A stretch of 64,000 nucleotides of DNA, taken from assembly GCA_020055645.1 (NCBI GenBank), contig CM034548.1, positions 8,742,001 through 8,806,000 on the forward strand, read 5' to 3'. Of this stretch, positions 13,701-29,300 are shown in pieces. Both the position numbers and the translations under genes were made by a program. The DNA comes from Tomocerus qinae (Eukaryota > Arthropoda > Collembola > Entomobryomorpha > Tomoceridae). Position 1 is the stretch's first letter, and the number at the start of each line of letters is the position of its first letter. Under the pieces are notes generated by a model. That model had not been told where the DNA came from. It was given only the letters and a program-made list of their open reading frames with translations, and did no database searches.

Positions 13701-16222
13701 AGGCTTAGAATATTTTTTCGGGGTTCCTTTTATGCGATATGTTCAAGTTTAAAGATGCAGACAAGGAACTCTCGAAGTTTGTCTTTATACGGAAAGAGCA
13801 GGGTGGCGACAAAGGATTTTGAATATTATTCGGGGTTCCTTTACTGCGATATGTACAAGCTAAAATACGCAGACAAGGAACCCTTGAAGTATGTATTCAT
13901 ACGGAAAGAGCAGGTGGCAACATAACACTTAGAATATAGTTCGGAGATTCACTTTCTGTGTATGTAGAAGCTAAAAGACAGAAATGGAACTCTCGAGTAA
14001 TGTTTTATCACCGATATACCCAGGTTGCGATAAAAGGCTTAGAATATCTTTCGGGGGTTCATTGCCAGCGATATACACGCTAAAATACACAGACAAGGAG
14101 CCCCGATAAATGTGTTTACACCGAAAGAGCCTGGTGGCGACAAAAGACTTAGAATATATTTAGGGAGTTCATTTTCCGTGTTGTGTAGAAAATTGGACAC
14201 ACTGATATGGAACCCTCGCGGTATGTTTCAACACCGAAAGACCCAGGTGGCGACAAAAGGCTTAGAACATCTTTCGGGGGTTCCTTTTCTGCGATATGTA
14301 CAAGTTTCAACAAGCAGACAAGGAGCCCTCGAAGTTTGTCTTTATACGGAAAGAGCAGGGTGTCGACAAAAGACTTAGAATATTATTCAGGGGTTCCTTT
14401 ACTGCGATATGTACAAGTTTAAAGATGCAGACAAGGAACTCTCGAAGTTTGTCTTTATACGGAAAGAGCAGGGTGTCGACAAAAGACTTAGAATATTATT
14501 CGGGGGTTCCTTTACTGCGATATGTACAAGCTAAAATACGCAGACAAGGAGCCCCCGATGTATGTGTTCACACAGAAAGAGCTGGGTGGCTTCAAAAGAC
14601 TTAGAATATAGTTCGGGGATTCACTTTCTATGTTATGTAGAAGCTAAAACACAGAAATGGAACTCTCGAGTAATGTTTGAACACCAAAATACCCAGGTGG
14701 CGACAAAAGGCTTAGAATATTTTTTCGGGGTTCCTTTTATGCGATATGTTCAAGTTTAAAGATGCAGACAAGGAACTCTCGAAGTTTGTCTTTATACGGA
14801 AAGAGCAGGGTGGCGACAAAGGATTTTGAATATTATTCGGGGGTTCCTTTACTGCGATATGTACAAGCTAAAATACGCAGACAAGGAGCCCCCGATGTAT
14901 GTGTTCACACCGAAAGAGCAGGGTGGCGACAAAAGACTTAGAATATAGTTCGGGGATTCACTTTCTGAGTGATTTAGAAGCTAAAACACAGAAATGGAAC
15001 TCTCGAGTAATGTTTTAACACCGATATACCCAGGTTGCGACAAAAGGCTTAGAATATCTTTCGGGGTTCATTGCCAGCGATATACACGCTAAAATACACA
15101 GACAAGGAGCCCCCGATTAATGTGTACACACCGAAAGAGCCGGGTGGCGACAAACGACTTAGAATATATTTAGGGAGTTCTTTTTCTGTGTTGTGTAGAA
15201 AATACGACACACTGATATGGAACCCTCGAGCTATGTTTCAACACCGAAAGAAATAGGTGGCGACAAAAGGCTTAGAATATTTTTCGGGGGTTCATTGCCA
15301 GCGATATACACGCTAAAATACACAGACAAGGATACCCCGATAAATGTGTTTACACCGAAAGAGCCTGGATGCGACAAAAGACTTTGAATATATTTAGGGA
15401 GTTCATTTTCTGTGTTGTGTAGAAAATTGGACACACTGATATAGAACCCTCGAGGTATGTTTCAACACCGAAAGACCCAGGTTGCGAAAAAAGGCTTAGA
15501 ACATCTTTCGGGGATTCACTTTTTGTGTTATGTAGAAGCTAAAACACAGAAATGGAACTCTCGAGTAATGTTTGAACACCGATATAACAAGGTTGCGACA
15601 AAAGGCTTAGAATATCTTTCGGAGTTCATTGCCAGCGATATACACGCTAAAATACACAGACAAGGAGCCCCCGATAAATGTGTACACACCGAAAGAGCCG
15701 GGTGGCGACAAACGACTTAGAATATATTTAGGGAGTTCCTTTTCTGTGTTGTGTAGAAAATACGACACACTGATATGGAACCCTCGAGCTATGTTTCAAC
15801 ACCGAAAGACCTAGGTGGCGACAAAAGGCTTAGAATATTTTTTCGGGGTTCCCTTTCTGCGATATGTACAAGTTTCAACAAGCAGACAAAGAGCCCTCAA
15901 AGTATGCGTTGATACGGAAAGAGAAGAGTGGCGACAAAAGGCTTAGAATATAGTTCGGGGACTCGCTTTCTGTGTTGTGTAGAAAATACGACACACTTAT
16001 ATGGAACCCTCGAGTTATGTTTCAACACCGAAAGAAATAGGTAGCGACAAAAGGCTTAGAATATCTTTCGGGGTTTCCTTTTCTGCGGTATGTACAAGTT
16101 TAAAAAAGCAGACAAGGAACATTTGAAGTATGTATTCATACGGAAAGAGCAGGTGGGAACATAATACTTAGAATACAGTTCGGAGATTCACTTTCTGTGT
16201 ATGTAGAAGCTAAAAGACAGAA
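10744..16222 (+). repeat. 2.9-kb higher-order repeat (about 26 monomers), two tandem copies
   Basis: The order of monomer classes starting at 13,315 recurs at 16,223 (2,908 bp), and a version about 330 bp shorter (three monomers) occupies 10,744-13,314. A partner pair starts at 26,190 and 29,091 in the second super-unit, with spacings of 2,901 and 2,908 bp. A period near 26 x 112 bp is a classic higher-order repeat. Confidence 0.85.
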
Positions 16223-17399
16223 ATGGAACTCTCGAGTCATGTTTTAACACCAATATACCCAGGTGGCGAAAAAAGGCTTAGAATATCTTTCGGGGGTTCA
16301 TTGCCAGCGATATACACGCTAAAATACACAGACAAGGAGCCCCCGATAAATGTGTTTACACCGAAAGAGCCTGGTGGCGACAAAAGACTTAGAATATATT
16401 TAGGAGTTCATTTTCTGTGTAGTGTAGAAAATTGGACACACTGATATGGAACCCTCGAGCTATGTTTCAACACCGAAAGACCCAGGTGGCGAAAAAAGGC
16501 TTAGAATATCTTTCGGGGGTTCATTGCCAGCGATATACACGCTAAAATACACAGACAAGGAGCCCCCGATAAATGTGTTTACACCGAAAGAGCCTGGTGG
16601 CGACAAAAGACTTAGAATATATTTAGGGAGTTCATTTTCTGTGTAGTGTAGAAAATTAGACACACTGATATGGAACCCTCGAGGTATGTTTCAACACCGA
16701 AAGACCCAGGTGGCGACAAAAGGCTTAGAACATCTTTCGGGGGTTCCTTTTCTGCGATATGTACAAGTTTCAACAAGCAGACAAGGAGCCCTCGAAGTTT
16801 GTCTTTATACGGAAAGAGCAGGGTGGCGACAAAGGATTTTGAATATTATTCGGGGGTTCCTTTACTGCGATATGTACAAGCTAAAATACGCAGACAAGGA
16901 GCCCCCGATGTATGTGTTCACACCGAAAGAGCAGTGTGGCGACAAAAGACTTAGAATATAGTTCGGGGATTCACTTTCTGTGTTGTTTAGAAGCTAAAAC
17001 ACAGAAATGGAACCCTCGAGTAATGTTTTAACACCGATATACCCAGGTAGCGACAAAAGGCTTAGAATATCTTTCGGGGGTTCATTGCCAGCGATATACA
17101 CGCTAAAATACACAGACAAGGATACCCCTTTTAATGTGTTTATACCGAAAGAGCCTGGATGCGACAAAAGACTTAGAATATATTTAGGGAGTTCATTTTC
17201 TGTGTTGTGTAGAAAATTGGACACACTGATATGGAACCCTCGAGGTATGTTTCAACACCGAAAGGCCCAGGTGGCGACAAAAGGCTTAGAACATCTTTCG
17301 GGGATTCACTTTCTGTGTTATGTAGAAGCTAAAACACAGAAATGGAACTCTCGAGTAATGTTTGAACACCGAAAGACCCAGGTGGCGACAAAGGCTTAG

Positions 17400-20300
17400 A
17401 ATATCTTTCGGGGGTTCATTGCCAGCGATATACACGCTAAAATACACAGACAAGGATACCCCGATAAATGTGTTTACACCGAAAGAGCCTGGATGCGACA
17501 AAAGACTTTGAATATATTTAGGGAGTTCATTTTCTGTGTTGTGTAGAAAATTGGACACACTGATATGGAACCCTCGAGGTATGTTTCAACACCGAAAGAC
17601 CCAGGTTGCGAAAAAAGGCTTAGAACATCTTTCGGGGATTCACTTTTTGTGTTATGTAGAAGCTAAAACACAAAAATGGAACTCTCGAGTAATGTTTTAA
17701 CACCGATATAACAAGGTTGCGACAAAAGGCTTAGAATATCTTTCGTAGTTCATTGCCAGCGATATACACGCTAAAATACACAGACAAGGAGCCCCCGATA
17801 AATGTGTACACACCGAAAGAGCCGGGTGGCGACAAACGACTTAGAATATATTTAGGGAGTTCCTTTTCTGTGTTGTGTAGAAAATACGACACACTGATAT
17901 GGAACCCTCGAGCTATGTTTCAACACCGAAAGACCTAGGTGGCGACAAAAGGCTTAGAATATCTTTCGGGGGTTCCCTTTCTGCGATATGTACAAGTTTC
18001 AACAAGCAGACAAAGAGCCCTCAAAGTATGCGTTGATACGGAAAGAGAAGAGTGGCGACAAAAGGCTTAGAATATAGTTCGGGGACTCGCTTTCTGTGTT
18101 GTGTTGAAGATACGACACACTTATATGGAACCCTCGAGTTATGTTTCAACACCGAAAGAAATAGGTAGCGACAAAAGGCTTAGAATATCTTTCGGGGTTT
18201 CCTTTTCTGCGGTATGTGCAAGTTTAAACAAGCAGAGAAGGAACCCTCGGAGTATGTGTTTATTCGGAAAGAGCAGGGTGGCGACAAAGGACTTAGAATA
18301 TATTTAGGGAGTTCTTTTTCTTTGTTGTGTAAAAGATACGACACATTGATAAGGAACCTTTCATCTATGTTTTAACACCGAAACACCTAGGTGGCGACAA
18401 AAGGCTTAAAATATCTTTCGGGGGTTCCTTTTCTGCGGTATGTACAAGTTTAAAAAAGCAGACAAGGAACCCTTGAAGTATGTATTCATACGGAAAGAGC
18501 AGGTGGGAACATAATACTTAGAATACAGTTCGGAGATTCACTTTCTGTGTATGTAGAAGCTAAAAGACAGAAATGGAACTCTCGAGTCATGTTTTAACAC
18601 CAATATACCCAGGTGGCGAAAAAAGGCTTAGAATATCTTTCGGGGGTTCATTGCCAGCGATATACACGCTAAAATACACAGACAAGGAGCCCCCGATAAA
18701 TGTGTTTACACCGAAAGAGCCTGGTGGCGACAAACGACTTAGAATATATTTAGGGAGTTCCTTTTCTGTGTTGTGTAGAAAATACGACACACTGATATGG
18801 AACCCTCGAGCTATGTTTCAACACCGAAAGACCTAGGTGGCGACAAAAGGCTTAGAATATCTTTCGGGGGTTCCCTTTCTGCGATATGTACAAGTTTCAA
18901 CAAGCAGACAAAGAGCCCTCAAAGTATGCGTTGATACGGAAAGAGAAGAGTGGCGACAAAAGGCTTAGAATATAGTTCGGGGACTCGCTTTCTGTGTTGT
19001 GTTGAAGATACGGCACACTTATATGGAACCCTCGAGTTATGTTTCAACACCGAAAGAAATAGGTAGCGACAAAAGGCTTAGAATATCTTTCGGGGTTTCC
19101 TTTTCTGCGGTATGTGCAAGTTTAAACAAGCAGACAAGGAACCCTCGGAGTATGTGTTTATTCGGAAAGAACAGGGTGGCGACAAAGGACTTAGAATATA
19201 TTTAGGGAGTTCTTTTTCTTTGTTGTGTAAAAGATACGACACACTGATAAGGAACCTTTCATCTATGTTTTAACACCGAAACACCTAGGTGGCGACAAAA
19301 GGCTTAAAATATCTTTCGGGGGTTCCTTTTCTGCGGTATGTACAAGTTTAAAAAAGCAGACAAGGAACCCTTGAAGTATGTATTCATACGGAAAGAGCAG
19401 GTGGGAACATAATACTTAGAATACAGTTCGGAGATTCACTTTCTGTGTATGTAGAAGCTAAAAGACAGAAATGGAACTCTCGAGTCATGTTTTAACACCA
19501 ATATACCCAGGTGGCGAAAAAAGGCTTAGAATATCTTTCCGGGGTTCATTGCCAGCGATATACACGCTAAAATACACAGACAAGGAGCCCCCGTTAAATG
19601 TGTTTACACCGAAAGAGCCTGGTGGCGACAAAAGACTTAGAATATATTTAGGGAGTTCATTTTCTGTGTAGTGTAGAAAATTGGACACATTGATATGGAA
19701 CCCTCGAGGTATGTTTCAACACCGAAAGACCCAGGTGGCGAAAAAAGGCTTAGAATGTCTTTCGGGGGTTCATTGCCAGCGATATACACGCTAAAATACA
19801 CAGACAAGGAGCCCCCGATAAATGTGTTTACACCGAAAGAGCCTGGTGGCGACAAACGACTTAGAATATATTTAGGGAGTTCCTTTTCTGTGTTGTGTAG
19901 AAAATACGACACACTGATATGGAACCCTCGAGCTATGTTTCAACACCGAAAGACCTAGGTGGCGACAAAAGGCTTAGAATATCTTTCGGGGGTTCATTGC
20001 CAGCGATATACACGCTAAAATACACAGACAAGGATACCCCGATAAATGTGTTTACACCGAAAGAGCCTGGATGCGACAAAAGACTTTGAATATATTTAGG
20101 GAGTTCATTTTCTGTGTTGTGTAGAAAATTGGACACACTGATATGGAACCCTCGAGGTATGTTTCAACACCGAAAGACCCAGGTTGCGAAAAAAGGCTTA
20201 GAACATATTTCGGGGATTCACTTTTTGTGTTATGTAGAAGCTAAAACACATAAATGGAACTCTCGAGTAATGTTTTAACACCGATATAACAAGGTTGCGA

Positions 20301-23300
20301 CAAAAGGCTTAGAATATCTTTCGGAGTTCATTGCCAGCGATATACACGCTAAAATACACAGACAAGGAGCCCCCGATAAATGTGTACACACCGAAAGAGC
20401 CGGGTGGCGACAAACGACTTAGAATACATTTAGGGAGTTCCTTTTCTGTGTTGTGTAGAAAATACGACACACTGATATGGAACCCTCGAGCTATGTTTCA
20501 ACACCGAAAGACCTAGGTGGCGACAAAAGGCTTAGAATATCTTTCGGGGGTTCCCTTTCTGCGATATGTACAAGTTTCAACAAGCAGACAAAGAGCCCTC
20601 AAAGTATGCGTTGATACGGAAAGAGAAGAGTGGCGACAAAAGGCTTAGAATATAGTTCGGGGACTCGCTTTCTGTGTTGTGTTGAAGATACGACACACTT
20701 ATATGGAACCCTCGAGTTATGTTTCAACACCGAAAGAAATAGGTAGCGACAAAAGGCTTAGAATATCTTTCGGGGTTTCCTTTTCTGCGGTATGTGCAAG
20801 TTTAAACAAGCAGACAAGGAACCCTCGGAGTATGTGTTTATTCGGAAAGAGCAGGGTGGCGACAAAGGACTTAGAATATATTTAGGGAGTTCTTTTTCTT
20901 TGTTGTGTAAAAGATACGACACACTGATAAGGAACCTTTCATCTATGTTTTAACACCGAAACACCTAGGTGGCGACAAAAGGCTTAAAATATCTTTCGGG
21001 GGTTCCTTTTCTGCGGTATGTACAAGTTTAAAAAAGCAGACAAGGAACCCTTGAAGTATGTATTCATACGGAAAGAGCAGGTGGGAACATAATACTTAGA
21101 ATACAGTTCGGAGATTCACTTTCTGTGTATGTAGAAGCTAAAAGACAGAAATGGAACTCTCGAGTCATGTTTTAACACCAATATACCCAGGTGGCGAAAA
21201 AAGGCTTAGAATATCTTTCGGGGGTTCATTGCCAGCGATATACACGCTAAAATACACAGACAAGGAGCCCCCGATAAATGTGTTTACACCGAAAGAGCCT
21301 GGTGGCGACAAAAGACTTAGAATATATTTAGGGAGTTCATTTTCTGTGTAGTGTAGAAAATTGGACACATTGATATGGACCCCTCGAGGTATGTTTCAAC
21401 ACCGAAAGACCCAGGTGGCGAAAAAAGGCTTAGAATATCTTTCGGGGGTTCATTGCCAGCGATATACACGCTAAAATACACAGACAAGGAGCCCCCGATA
21501 AATGTGTTTACACCGAAAGAGCCTGGTGGCGACAAAAGACTTAGAATATATTTAGGGAGTTCCTTTTCTGTGTTGTGTAGAAAATACGACACACTGATAT
21601 GGAACCCTCGAGGTATGTTTCAACACCGAAAGACCCAGGTGGCGACAAAAGGCTTAGAACATCTTTCGGGGGTTCCCTTTCTGCGATATGTACAAGTTTC
21701 AACAAGCAGACAAAGAGCCCTCAAAGTATGCGTTGATACGGAAAGAGAAGAGTGGCGACAAAAGGCTTAGAATATAGTTCGGGGACTCGCTTTCTGTGTT
21801 GTGTTAAAGATACGACACACTTATATGGAACCCTCGAGTTATGTTTCAACACCGAAAGAAATAGGTAGCGACAAAAGGCTTAGAATATCTTTCGGGGTTT
21901 CCTTTTCTGCGGTATGTGCAAGTTTAAACAAGCAGACAAGGAACCCTCGGAGTATGTGTTTATTCGGAAAGAGCAGGGTGGCGACAAAGGACTTAGAATA
22001 TATTTAGGGAGTTCTTTTTCTTTGTTGTGTAAAAGATACGACACACTGATAAGGAACCTTTCATCTATGTTTTAACACCGAAACACCTAGGTGGCGACAA
22101 AAGGCTTAAAATATCTTTCGGGGGTTCCTTTTCTGCGGTATGTACAAGTTTAAAAAAGCAGACAAGGAACCCTTGAAGTATGTATTCATACGGAAAGAGC
22201 AGGTGGGAACATAATACTTAGAATACAGTTCGGAGATTCACTTTCTGTGTATGTAGAAGCTAAAAGACAGAAATGGAACTCTCGAGTCATGTTTTAACAC
22301 CAATATACCCAGGTGGCGAAAAAAGGCTTAGAATATCTTTCGGGGGTTCATTGCCAGCGATATACACGCTAAAATACACAGACAAGGAGCCCCCGATAAA
22401 TGTGTTTACACCGAAAGAGCCTGGTGGCGACAAACGACTTAGAATATATTTAGGGAGTTCATTTTCTGTGTTGTGTAGAAAATACGACACACTGATATGG
22501 AACCCTCGAGCTATGTTTCAACACCGAAAGACCTAGGTGGCGACAAAAGGCTTAGAATATCTTTCGGGGGTTCATTGCCAGCGATATACACGCTAAAATA
22601 CACAGACAAGGATACCCCGATAAATGTGTTTACACCGAAAGAGCCTGGATGCGACAAAAGACTTTGAATATATTTAGGGAGTTCATTTTCTGTGTTGTGT
22701 AGAAAATTGGACACACTGATATGGAACCCTCGAGGTATGTTTCAACACCGAAAGACCCAGGTTGCGAAAAAAGGCTTAGAACATCTTTCGGGGATTCACT
22801 TTTTGTGTTATGTAGAAGCTAAAACACAAAAATGGAACTCTCGAGTAATGTTTTAACACCGATATAACAAGGTTGCGACAAAAGGCTTAGAATATCTTTC
22901 GGAGTTCATTGCCAGCGATATACACGCTAAAATACACAGACAAGGAGCCCCCGATAAATGTGTACACACCGAAAGAGCCGGGTGGCGACAAACGACTTAG
23001 AATATATTTAGGGAGTTCATTTTCTGTGTAGTGTAGAAAATTAGACACACTGATATGGAACCCTCGAGGTATGTTTCAACACCGAAAGACCCAGGTGGCG
23101 ACAAAAGGCTTAGAACATCTTTCGGGGTTCCTTTTCTGCGATATGTACAAGTTTCAACAAGCAGACAAGGAGCCCTCGAAGTTTGTCTTTATACGGAAAG
23201 AGCAGGGTGGCGACAAAGGATTTTGAATATTATTCGGGGGTTCCTTTACTGCGATATGTACAAGCTAAAATACGCAGACAAGGAGCCCCCGATGTATGTG

Positions 23301-26300
23301 TTCACACCGAAAGAGCAGTGTGGCGACAAAAGACTTAGAATATAGTTCGGGGATTCACTTTCTGTGTTGTTTAGAAGCTAAAACACAGAAATGGAACCCT
23401 CGAGTAATGTTTTAACACCGATATACCCAGGTAGCGACAAAAGGCTTAGAATATCTTTCGGGGGTTCATTGCCAGCGATATACACGCTAAAATACACAGA
23501 CAAGGATACCCCTTTTAATGTGTTTATACCGAAAGAGCCTGGATGCGACAAAAGACTTAGAATATATTTAGGGAGTTCATTTTCTGTGTTGTGTAGAAAA
23601 TTGGACACACTGATATGGAACCCTCGAGGTATGTTTCAACACCGAAAGGCCCAGGTGGCGACAAAAGGCTTAGAACATCTTTCGGGGATTCACTTTCTGT
23701 GTTATGTAGAAGCTAAAACACAGAAATGGAACTCTCGAGTAATGTTTGAACACCGAAAGACCCAGGTGGCGACAAAAGGCTTAGAATATCTTTCGGGGGT
23801 TCATTGCCAGCGATATACACGCTAAAATACACAGACAAGGATACCCCGATAAATGTGTTTACACCGAAAGAGCCTGGATGCGACAAAAGACTTTGAATAT
23901 ATTTAGGGAGTTCATTTTCTGTGTTGTGTAGAAAATTGGACACACTGATATGGAACCCTCGAGGTATGTTTCAACACCGAAAGACCCAGGTTGCGAAAAA
24001 AGGCTTAGAACATCTTTCGGGGATTCACTTTTTGTGTTATGTAGAAGCTAAAACACAAAAATGGAACTCTCGAGTAATGTTTTAACACCGATATAACAAG
24101 GTTGCGACAAAAGGCTTAGAATATCTTTCGTAGTTCATTGCCAGCGATATACACGCTAAAATACACAGACAAGGAGCCCCCGATAAATGTGTACACACCG
24201 AAAGAGCCGGGTGGCGACAAACGACTTAGAATATATTTAGGGAGTTCCTTTTCTGTGTTGTGTAGAAAATACGACACACTGATATGGAACCCTCGAGCTA
24301 TGTTTCAACACCGAAAGACCTAGGTGGCGACAAAAGGCTTAGAATATCTTTCGGGGGTTCCCTTTCTGCGATATGTACAAGTTTCAACAAGCAGACAAAG
24401 AGCCCTCAAAGTATGCGTTGATACGGAAAGAGAAGAGTGGCGACAAAAGGCTTAGAATATAGTTCGGGGACTCGCTTTCTGTGTTGTGTTGAAGATACGA
24501 CACACTTATATGGAACCCTCGAGTTATGTTTCAACACCGAAAGAAATAGGTAGCGACAAAAGGCTTAGAATATCTTTCGGGGTTTCCTTTTCTGCGGTAT
24601 GTGCAAGTTTAAACAAGCAGACAAGGAACCCTCGGAGTATGTGTTTATTCGGAAAGAGCAGGGTGGCGACAAAGGACTTAGAATATATTTAGGGAGTTCT
24701 TTTTCTTTGTTGTGTAAAAGATACGACACACTGATAAGGAACCTTTCATCTATGTTTTAACACCGAAATACCTAGGTGGCGACAAAAGGCTTAAAATATC
24801 TTTCGGGGGTTCCTTTTCTGCGGTATGTACAAGTTTAAAAAAGCAGACAAGGAACCCTTGAAGTATGTATTCATACGGAAAGAGCAGGTGGGAACATAAT
24901 ACTTAGAATACAGTTCGGAGATTCACTTTCTGTGTATGTAGAAGCTAAAAGACAGAAATGGAACTCTCGAGTCATGTTTTAACACCAATATACCCAGGTG
25001 GCGAAAAAAGGCTTAGAATATCTTTCGGGGGTTCATTGCCAGCGATATACACGCTAAAATACACAGACAAGGAGCCCCCGATAAATGTGTTTACACCGAA
25101 AGAGCCTGGTGGCGACAAAAGACTTAGAATATATTTAGGGAGTTCATTTTCTGTGTTGTGTAGAAAATTGGACACACTGATATGGAACCCTCGAGGTATG
25201 TTTCAACACCGAAAGGCCCAGGTGGCGACAAAAGGCTTAGAATATCTTTCGGGGGTTCATTGCCAGCGATATACACGCTAAAATACACAGACAAGGATAC
25301 CCCTTTTAATGTGTTTATACCGAAAGAGCCTGGATGCGACAAAAGACTTAGAATATATTTAGGGAGTTCATTTTCTGTGTTGTGTAGAAAATTGGACACA
25401 CTGATATGGAACCCTCGAGGTATGTTTCAACACCGAAAGGCCCAGGTGGCGACAAAAGGCTTAGAACATCTTTCGGGGATTCACTTTCTGTGTTATGTAG
25501 AAGCTAAAACACAGAAATGGAACTCTCGAGTAATGTTTGAACACCGAAAGACCTAGGTGGCGACAAAAGGCTTAGAATATCTTTCGGGGGTTCCCTTTCT
25601 GCGATATGTACAAGTTTCAACAAGCAGACAAAGAGCCCTCAAAGTATGCGTTGATACGGAAAGAGAAGAGTGGCGACAAAAGGCTTAGAATATAGTTCGG
25701 GGACTCGCTTTCTGTGTTGTGTTGAAGATACGACACACTTATATGGAACCCTCGAGTTATGTTTCAACACCGAAAGAAATAGGTAGCGACAAAAGGCTTA
25801 GAATATCTTTCGGGGTTTCCTTTTCTGCGGTATGTGCAAGTTTAAACAAGCAGACAAGGAACCCTCGGAGTATGTGTTTATTCGGAAAGAGCAGGGTGGC
25901 GACAAAGGACTTAGAATATATTTAGGGAGTTCTTTTTCTTTGTTGTGTAAAAGATACGACACACTGATAAGGAACCTTTCATCTATGTTTTAACACCGAA
26001 ATACCTAGGTGGCGACAAAAGGCTTAAAATATCTTTCGGGGTTCCTTTTCTGCGGTATGTACAAGTTTAAAAAAGCAGACAAGGAACCCTTGAAGTATGT
26101 ATTCATACGGAAAGAGCAGGTGGGAACATAATACTTAGAATACAGTTCGGAGATTCACTTTCTGTGTATGTAGAAGCTAAAAGACAGAAATGGAACTCTC
26201 GAGTCATGTTTTAACACCAATATACCCAGGTGGCGAAAAAAGGCTTAGAATATCTTTCGGGGGTTCATTGCCAGCGATATACACGCTAAAATACACAGAC

Positions 26301-29300
26301 AAGGAGCCCCCGATAAATGTGTTTACACCGAAAGAGCCTGGTGGCGACAAAAGACTTAGAATATATTTAGGGAGTTCATTTTCTGTGTTGTGTAGAAAAT
26401 TGGACACACTGATATGGAACCCTCGAGGTATGTTTCAACACCGAAAGACCCAGGTGGCGACAAAAGGCTTAGAACATCTTTCGGGGATTCACTTTCTGTG
26501 TTATGTAGAAGCTAAAACACAGAAATGGAACTCTCGAGTAATGTTTGAACACCGAAATACCCAGGTGGCGACAAAAGGCTTAGAATATTTTTTCGGGGTT
26601 CCTTTTATGCGATATGTTCAAGTTTAAAGATGCAGACAAGGAACTCTCGAAGTTTGTCTTTATACGGAAAGAGCAGGGTGGCGACAAAGGATTTTGAATA
26701 TTATTCGGGGGTTCCTTTACTGCGATATGTACAAGCTAAAATACGCAGACAAGGAACCCTTGAAGTATGTATTCATACGGAAAGAGCAGGTGGCAACATA
26801 ACACTTAGAATATAGTTCGGAGATTCACTTTCTGTGTATGTAGAAGCTAAAAGACAGAAATGGAACTCTCGAGTAATGTTTTATCACCGATATACCCAGG
26901 TTGCGATAAAAGGCTTAGAATATCTTTCGGGGGTTCATTGCCAGCGATATACACGCTAAAATACACAGACAAGGAGCCCCGATAAATGTGTTTACACCGA
27001 AAGAGCCTGGTGGCGACAAAAGACTTAGAATATATTTAGGGAGTTCATTTTCCGTGTTGTGTAGAAAATTGGACACACTGATATGGAACCCTCGCGGTAT
27101 GTTTCAACACCGAAAGACCCAGGTGGCGACAAAAGGCTTAGAACATCTTTCGGGGGTTCCTTTTCTGCGATATGTACAAGTTTCAACAAGCAGACAAGGA
27201 GCCCTCGAAGTTTGTCTTTATACGGAAAGAGCAGGGTGTCGACAAAAGACTTAGAATATTATTCAGGGGTTCCTTTACTGCGATATGTACAAGTTTAAAG
27301 ATGCAGACAAGGAACTCTCGAAGTTTGTCTTTATACGGAAAGAGCAGGGTGTCGACAAAAGACTTAGAATATTATTCGGGGGTTCCTTTACTGCGATATG
27401 TACAAGCTAAAATACGCAGACAAGGAGCCCCCGATGTATGTGTTCACACAGAAAGAGCTGGGTGGCGACAAAAGACTTAGAATATAGTTCGGGGATTCAC
27501 TTTCTATGTTATGTAGAAGCTAAAACACAGAAATGGAACTCTCGAGTAATGTTTGAACACCAAAATACCCAGGTGGCGACAAAAGGCTTAGAATATTTTT
27601 TCGGGGTTCCTTTTATGCGATATGTTCAAGTTTAAAGATGCAGACAAGGAACTCTCGAAGTTTGTCTTTATACGGAAAGAGCAGGGTGGCGACAAAGGAT
27701 TTTGAATATTATTCCCTTTACTGCGATATGTACAAGCTAAAATACGCAGACAAGGAGCCCCCGATGTATGTGTTCACACCGAAAGAGCAGGGTGGCGACA
27801 AAAGACTTAGAATATAGTTCGGGGATTCACTTTCTGAGTGATTTAGAAGCTAAAACACAGAAATGGAACTCTCGAGTAATGTTTTAACACCGATATACCC
27901 AGGTTGCGACAAAAGGCTTAGAATATCTTTCGGGGTTCATTGCCAGCGATATACACGCTAAAATACACAGACAAGGAGCCCCCGATTAATGTGTACACAC
28001 CGAAAGAGCCGGGTGGCGACAAACGACTTAGAATATATTTAGGGAGTTCTTTTTCTGTGTTGTGTAGAAAATACGACACACTGATATGGAACCCTCGAGC
28101 TATGTTTCAACACCGAAAGAAATAGGTGGCGACAAAAGGCTTAGAATATTTTTCGGGGTTCATTGCCAGCGATATACACGCTAAAATACACAGACAAGGA
28201 TACCCCGATAAATGTGTTTACACCGAAAGAGCCTGGATGCGACAAAAGACTTTGAATATATTTAGGGAGTTCATTTTCTGTGTTGTGTAGAAAATTGGAC
28301 ACACTGATATAGAACCCTCGAGGTATGTTTCAACACCGAAAGACCCAGGTTGCGAAAAAAGGCTTAGAACATCTTTCGGGGATTCACTTTTTGTGTTATG
28401 TAGAAGCTAAAACACAGAAATGGAACTCTCGAGTAATGTTTGAACACCGATATAACAAGGTTGCGACAAAAGGCTTAGAATATCTTTCGAAGTTCATTGC
28501 CAGCGATATACACGCTAAAATACACAGACAAGGAGCCCCCGATAAATGTGTACACACCGAAAGAGCCGGGTGGCGACAAACGACTTAGAATATATTTAGG
28601 GAGTTCCTTTTCTGTGTTGTGTAGAAAATACGACACACTGATATGGAACCCTCGAGCTATGTTTCAACACCGAAAGACCTAGGTGGCGACAAAAGGCTTA
28701 GAATATTTTTTCGGGGTTCCCTTTCTGCGATATGTACAAGTTTCAACAAGCAGACAAAGAGCCCTCAAAGTATGCGTTGATACAGAAAGAGAAGAGTGGC
28801 GACAAAAGGCTTAGAATATAGTTCGGGGACTCGCTTTCTGTGTTGTGTAGAAAATACGACACACTTATATGGAACCCTCGAGTTATGTTTCAACACCGAA
28901 AGAAATAGGTAGCGACAAAAGGCTTAGAATATCTTTCGGGGTTTCCTTTTCTGCGGTATGTACAAGTTTAAAAAAGCAGACAAGGAACATTTGAAGTATG
29001 TATTCATACGGAAAGAGCAGGTGGGAACATAATACTTAGAATACAGTTCGGAGATTCACTTTCTGTGTATGTAGAAGCTAAAAGACAGAAATGGAACTCT
29101 CGAGTCATGTTTTAACACCAATATACCCAGGTGGCGAAAAAAGGCTTAGAATATCTTTCGGGGGTTCATTGCCAGCGATATACACGCTAAAATACACAGA
29201 CAAGGAGCCCCCGATAAATGTGTTTACACCGAAAGAGCCTGGTGGCGACAAAAGACTTAGAATATATTTAGGGAGTTCATTTTCTGTGTTGTGTAGAAAA

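Larger units (their letters stand above)
450..17250 (+). repeat. Super-unit copy 1 of the satellite (~16-17 kb)
   Basis: Landmarks in this block recur in the same order further right. The offset is 16,904-16,906 for the landmarks at 849, 1,196, 2,093 and 2,565. It is 16,678 for those between about 4,473 and 9,040, and 15,777 for those between about 12,163 and 17,007. The steps in offset are whole numbers of monomers (about 2, 4, 11 and 3), as expected from indels by unequal exchange inside a duplicated block. The left limit is uncertain because all of the array is related sequence. Confidence 0.8.
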
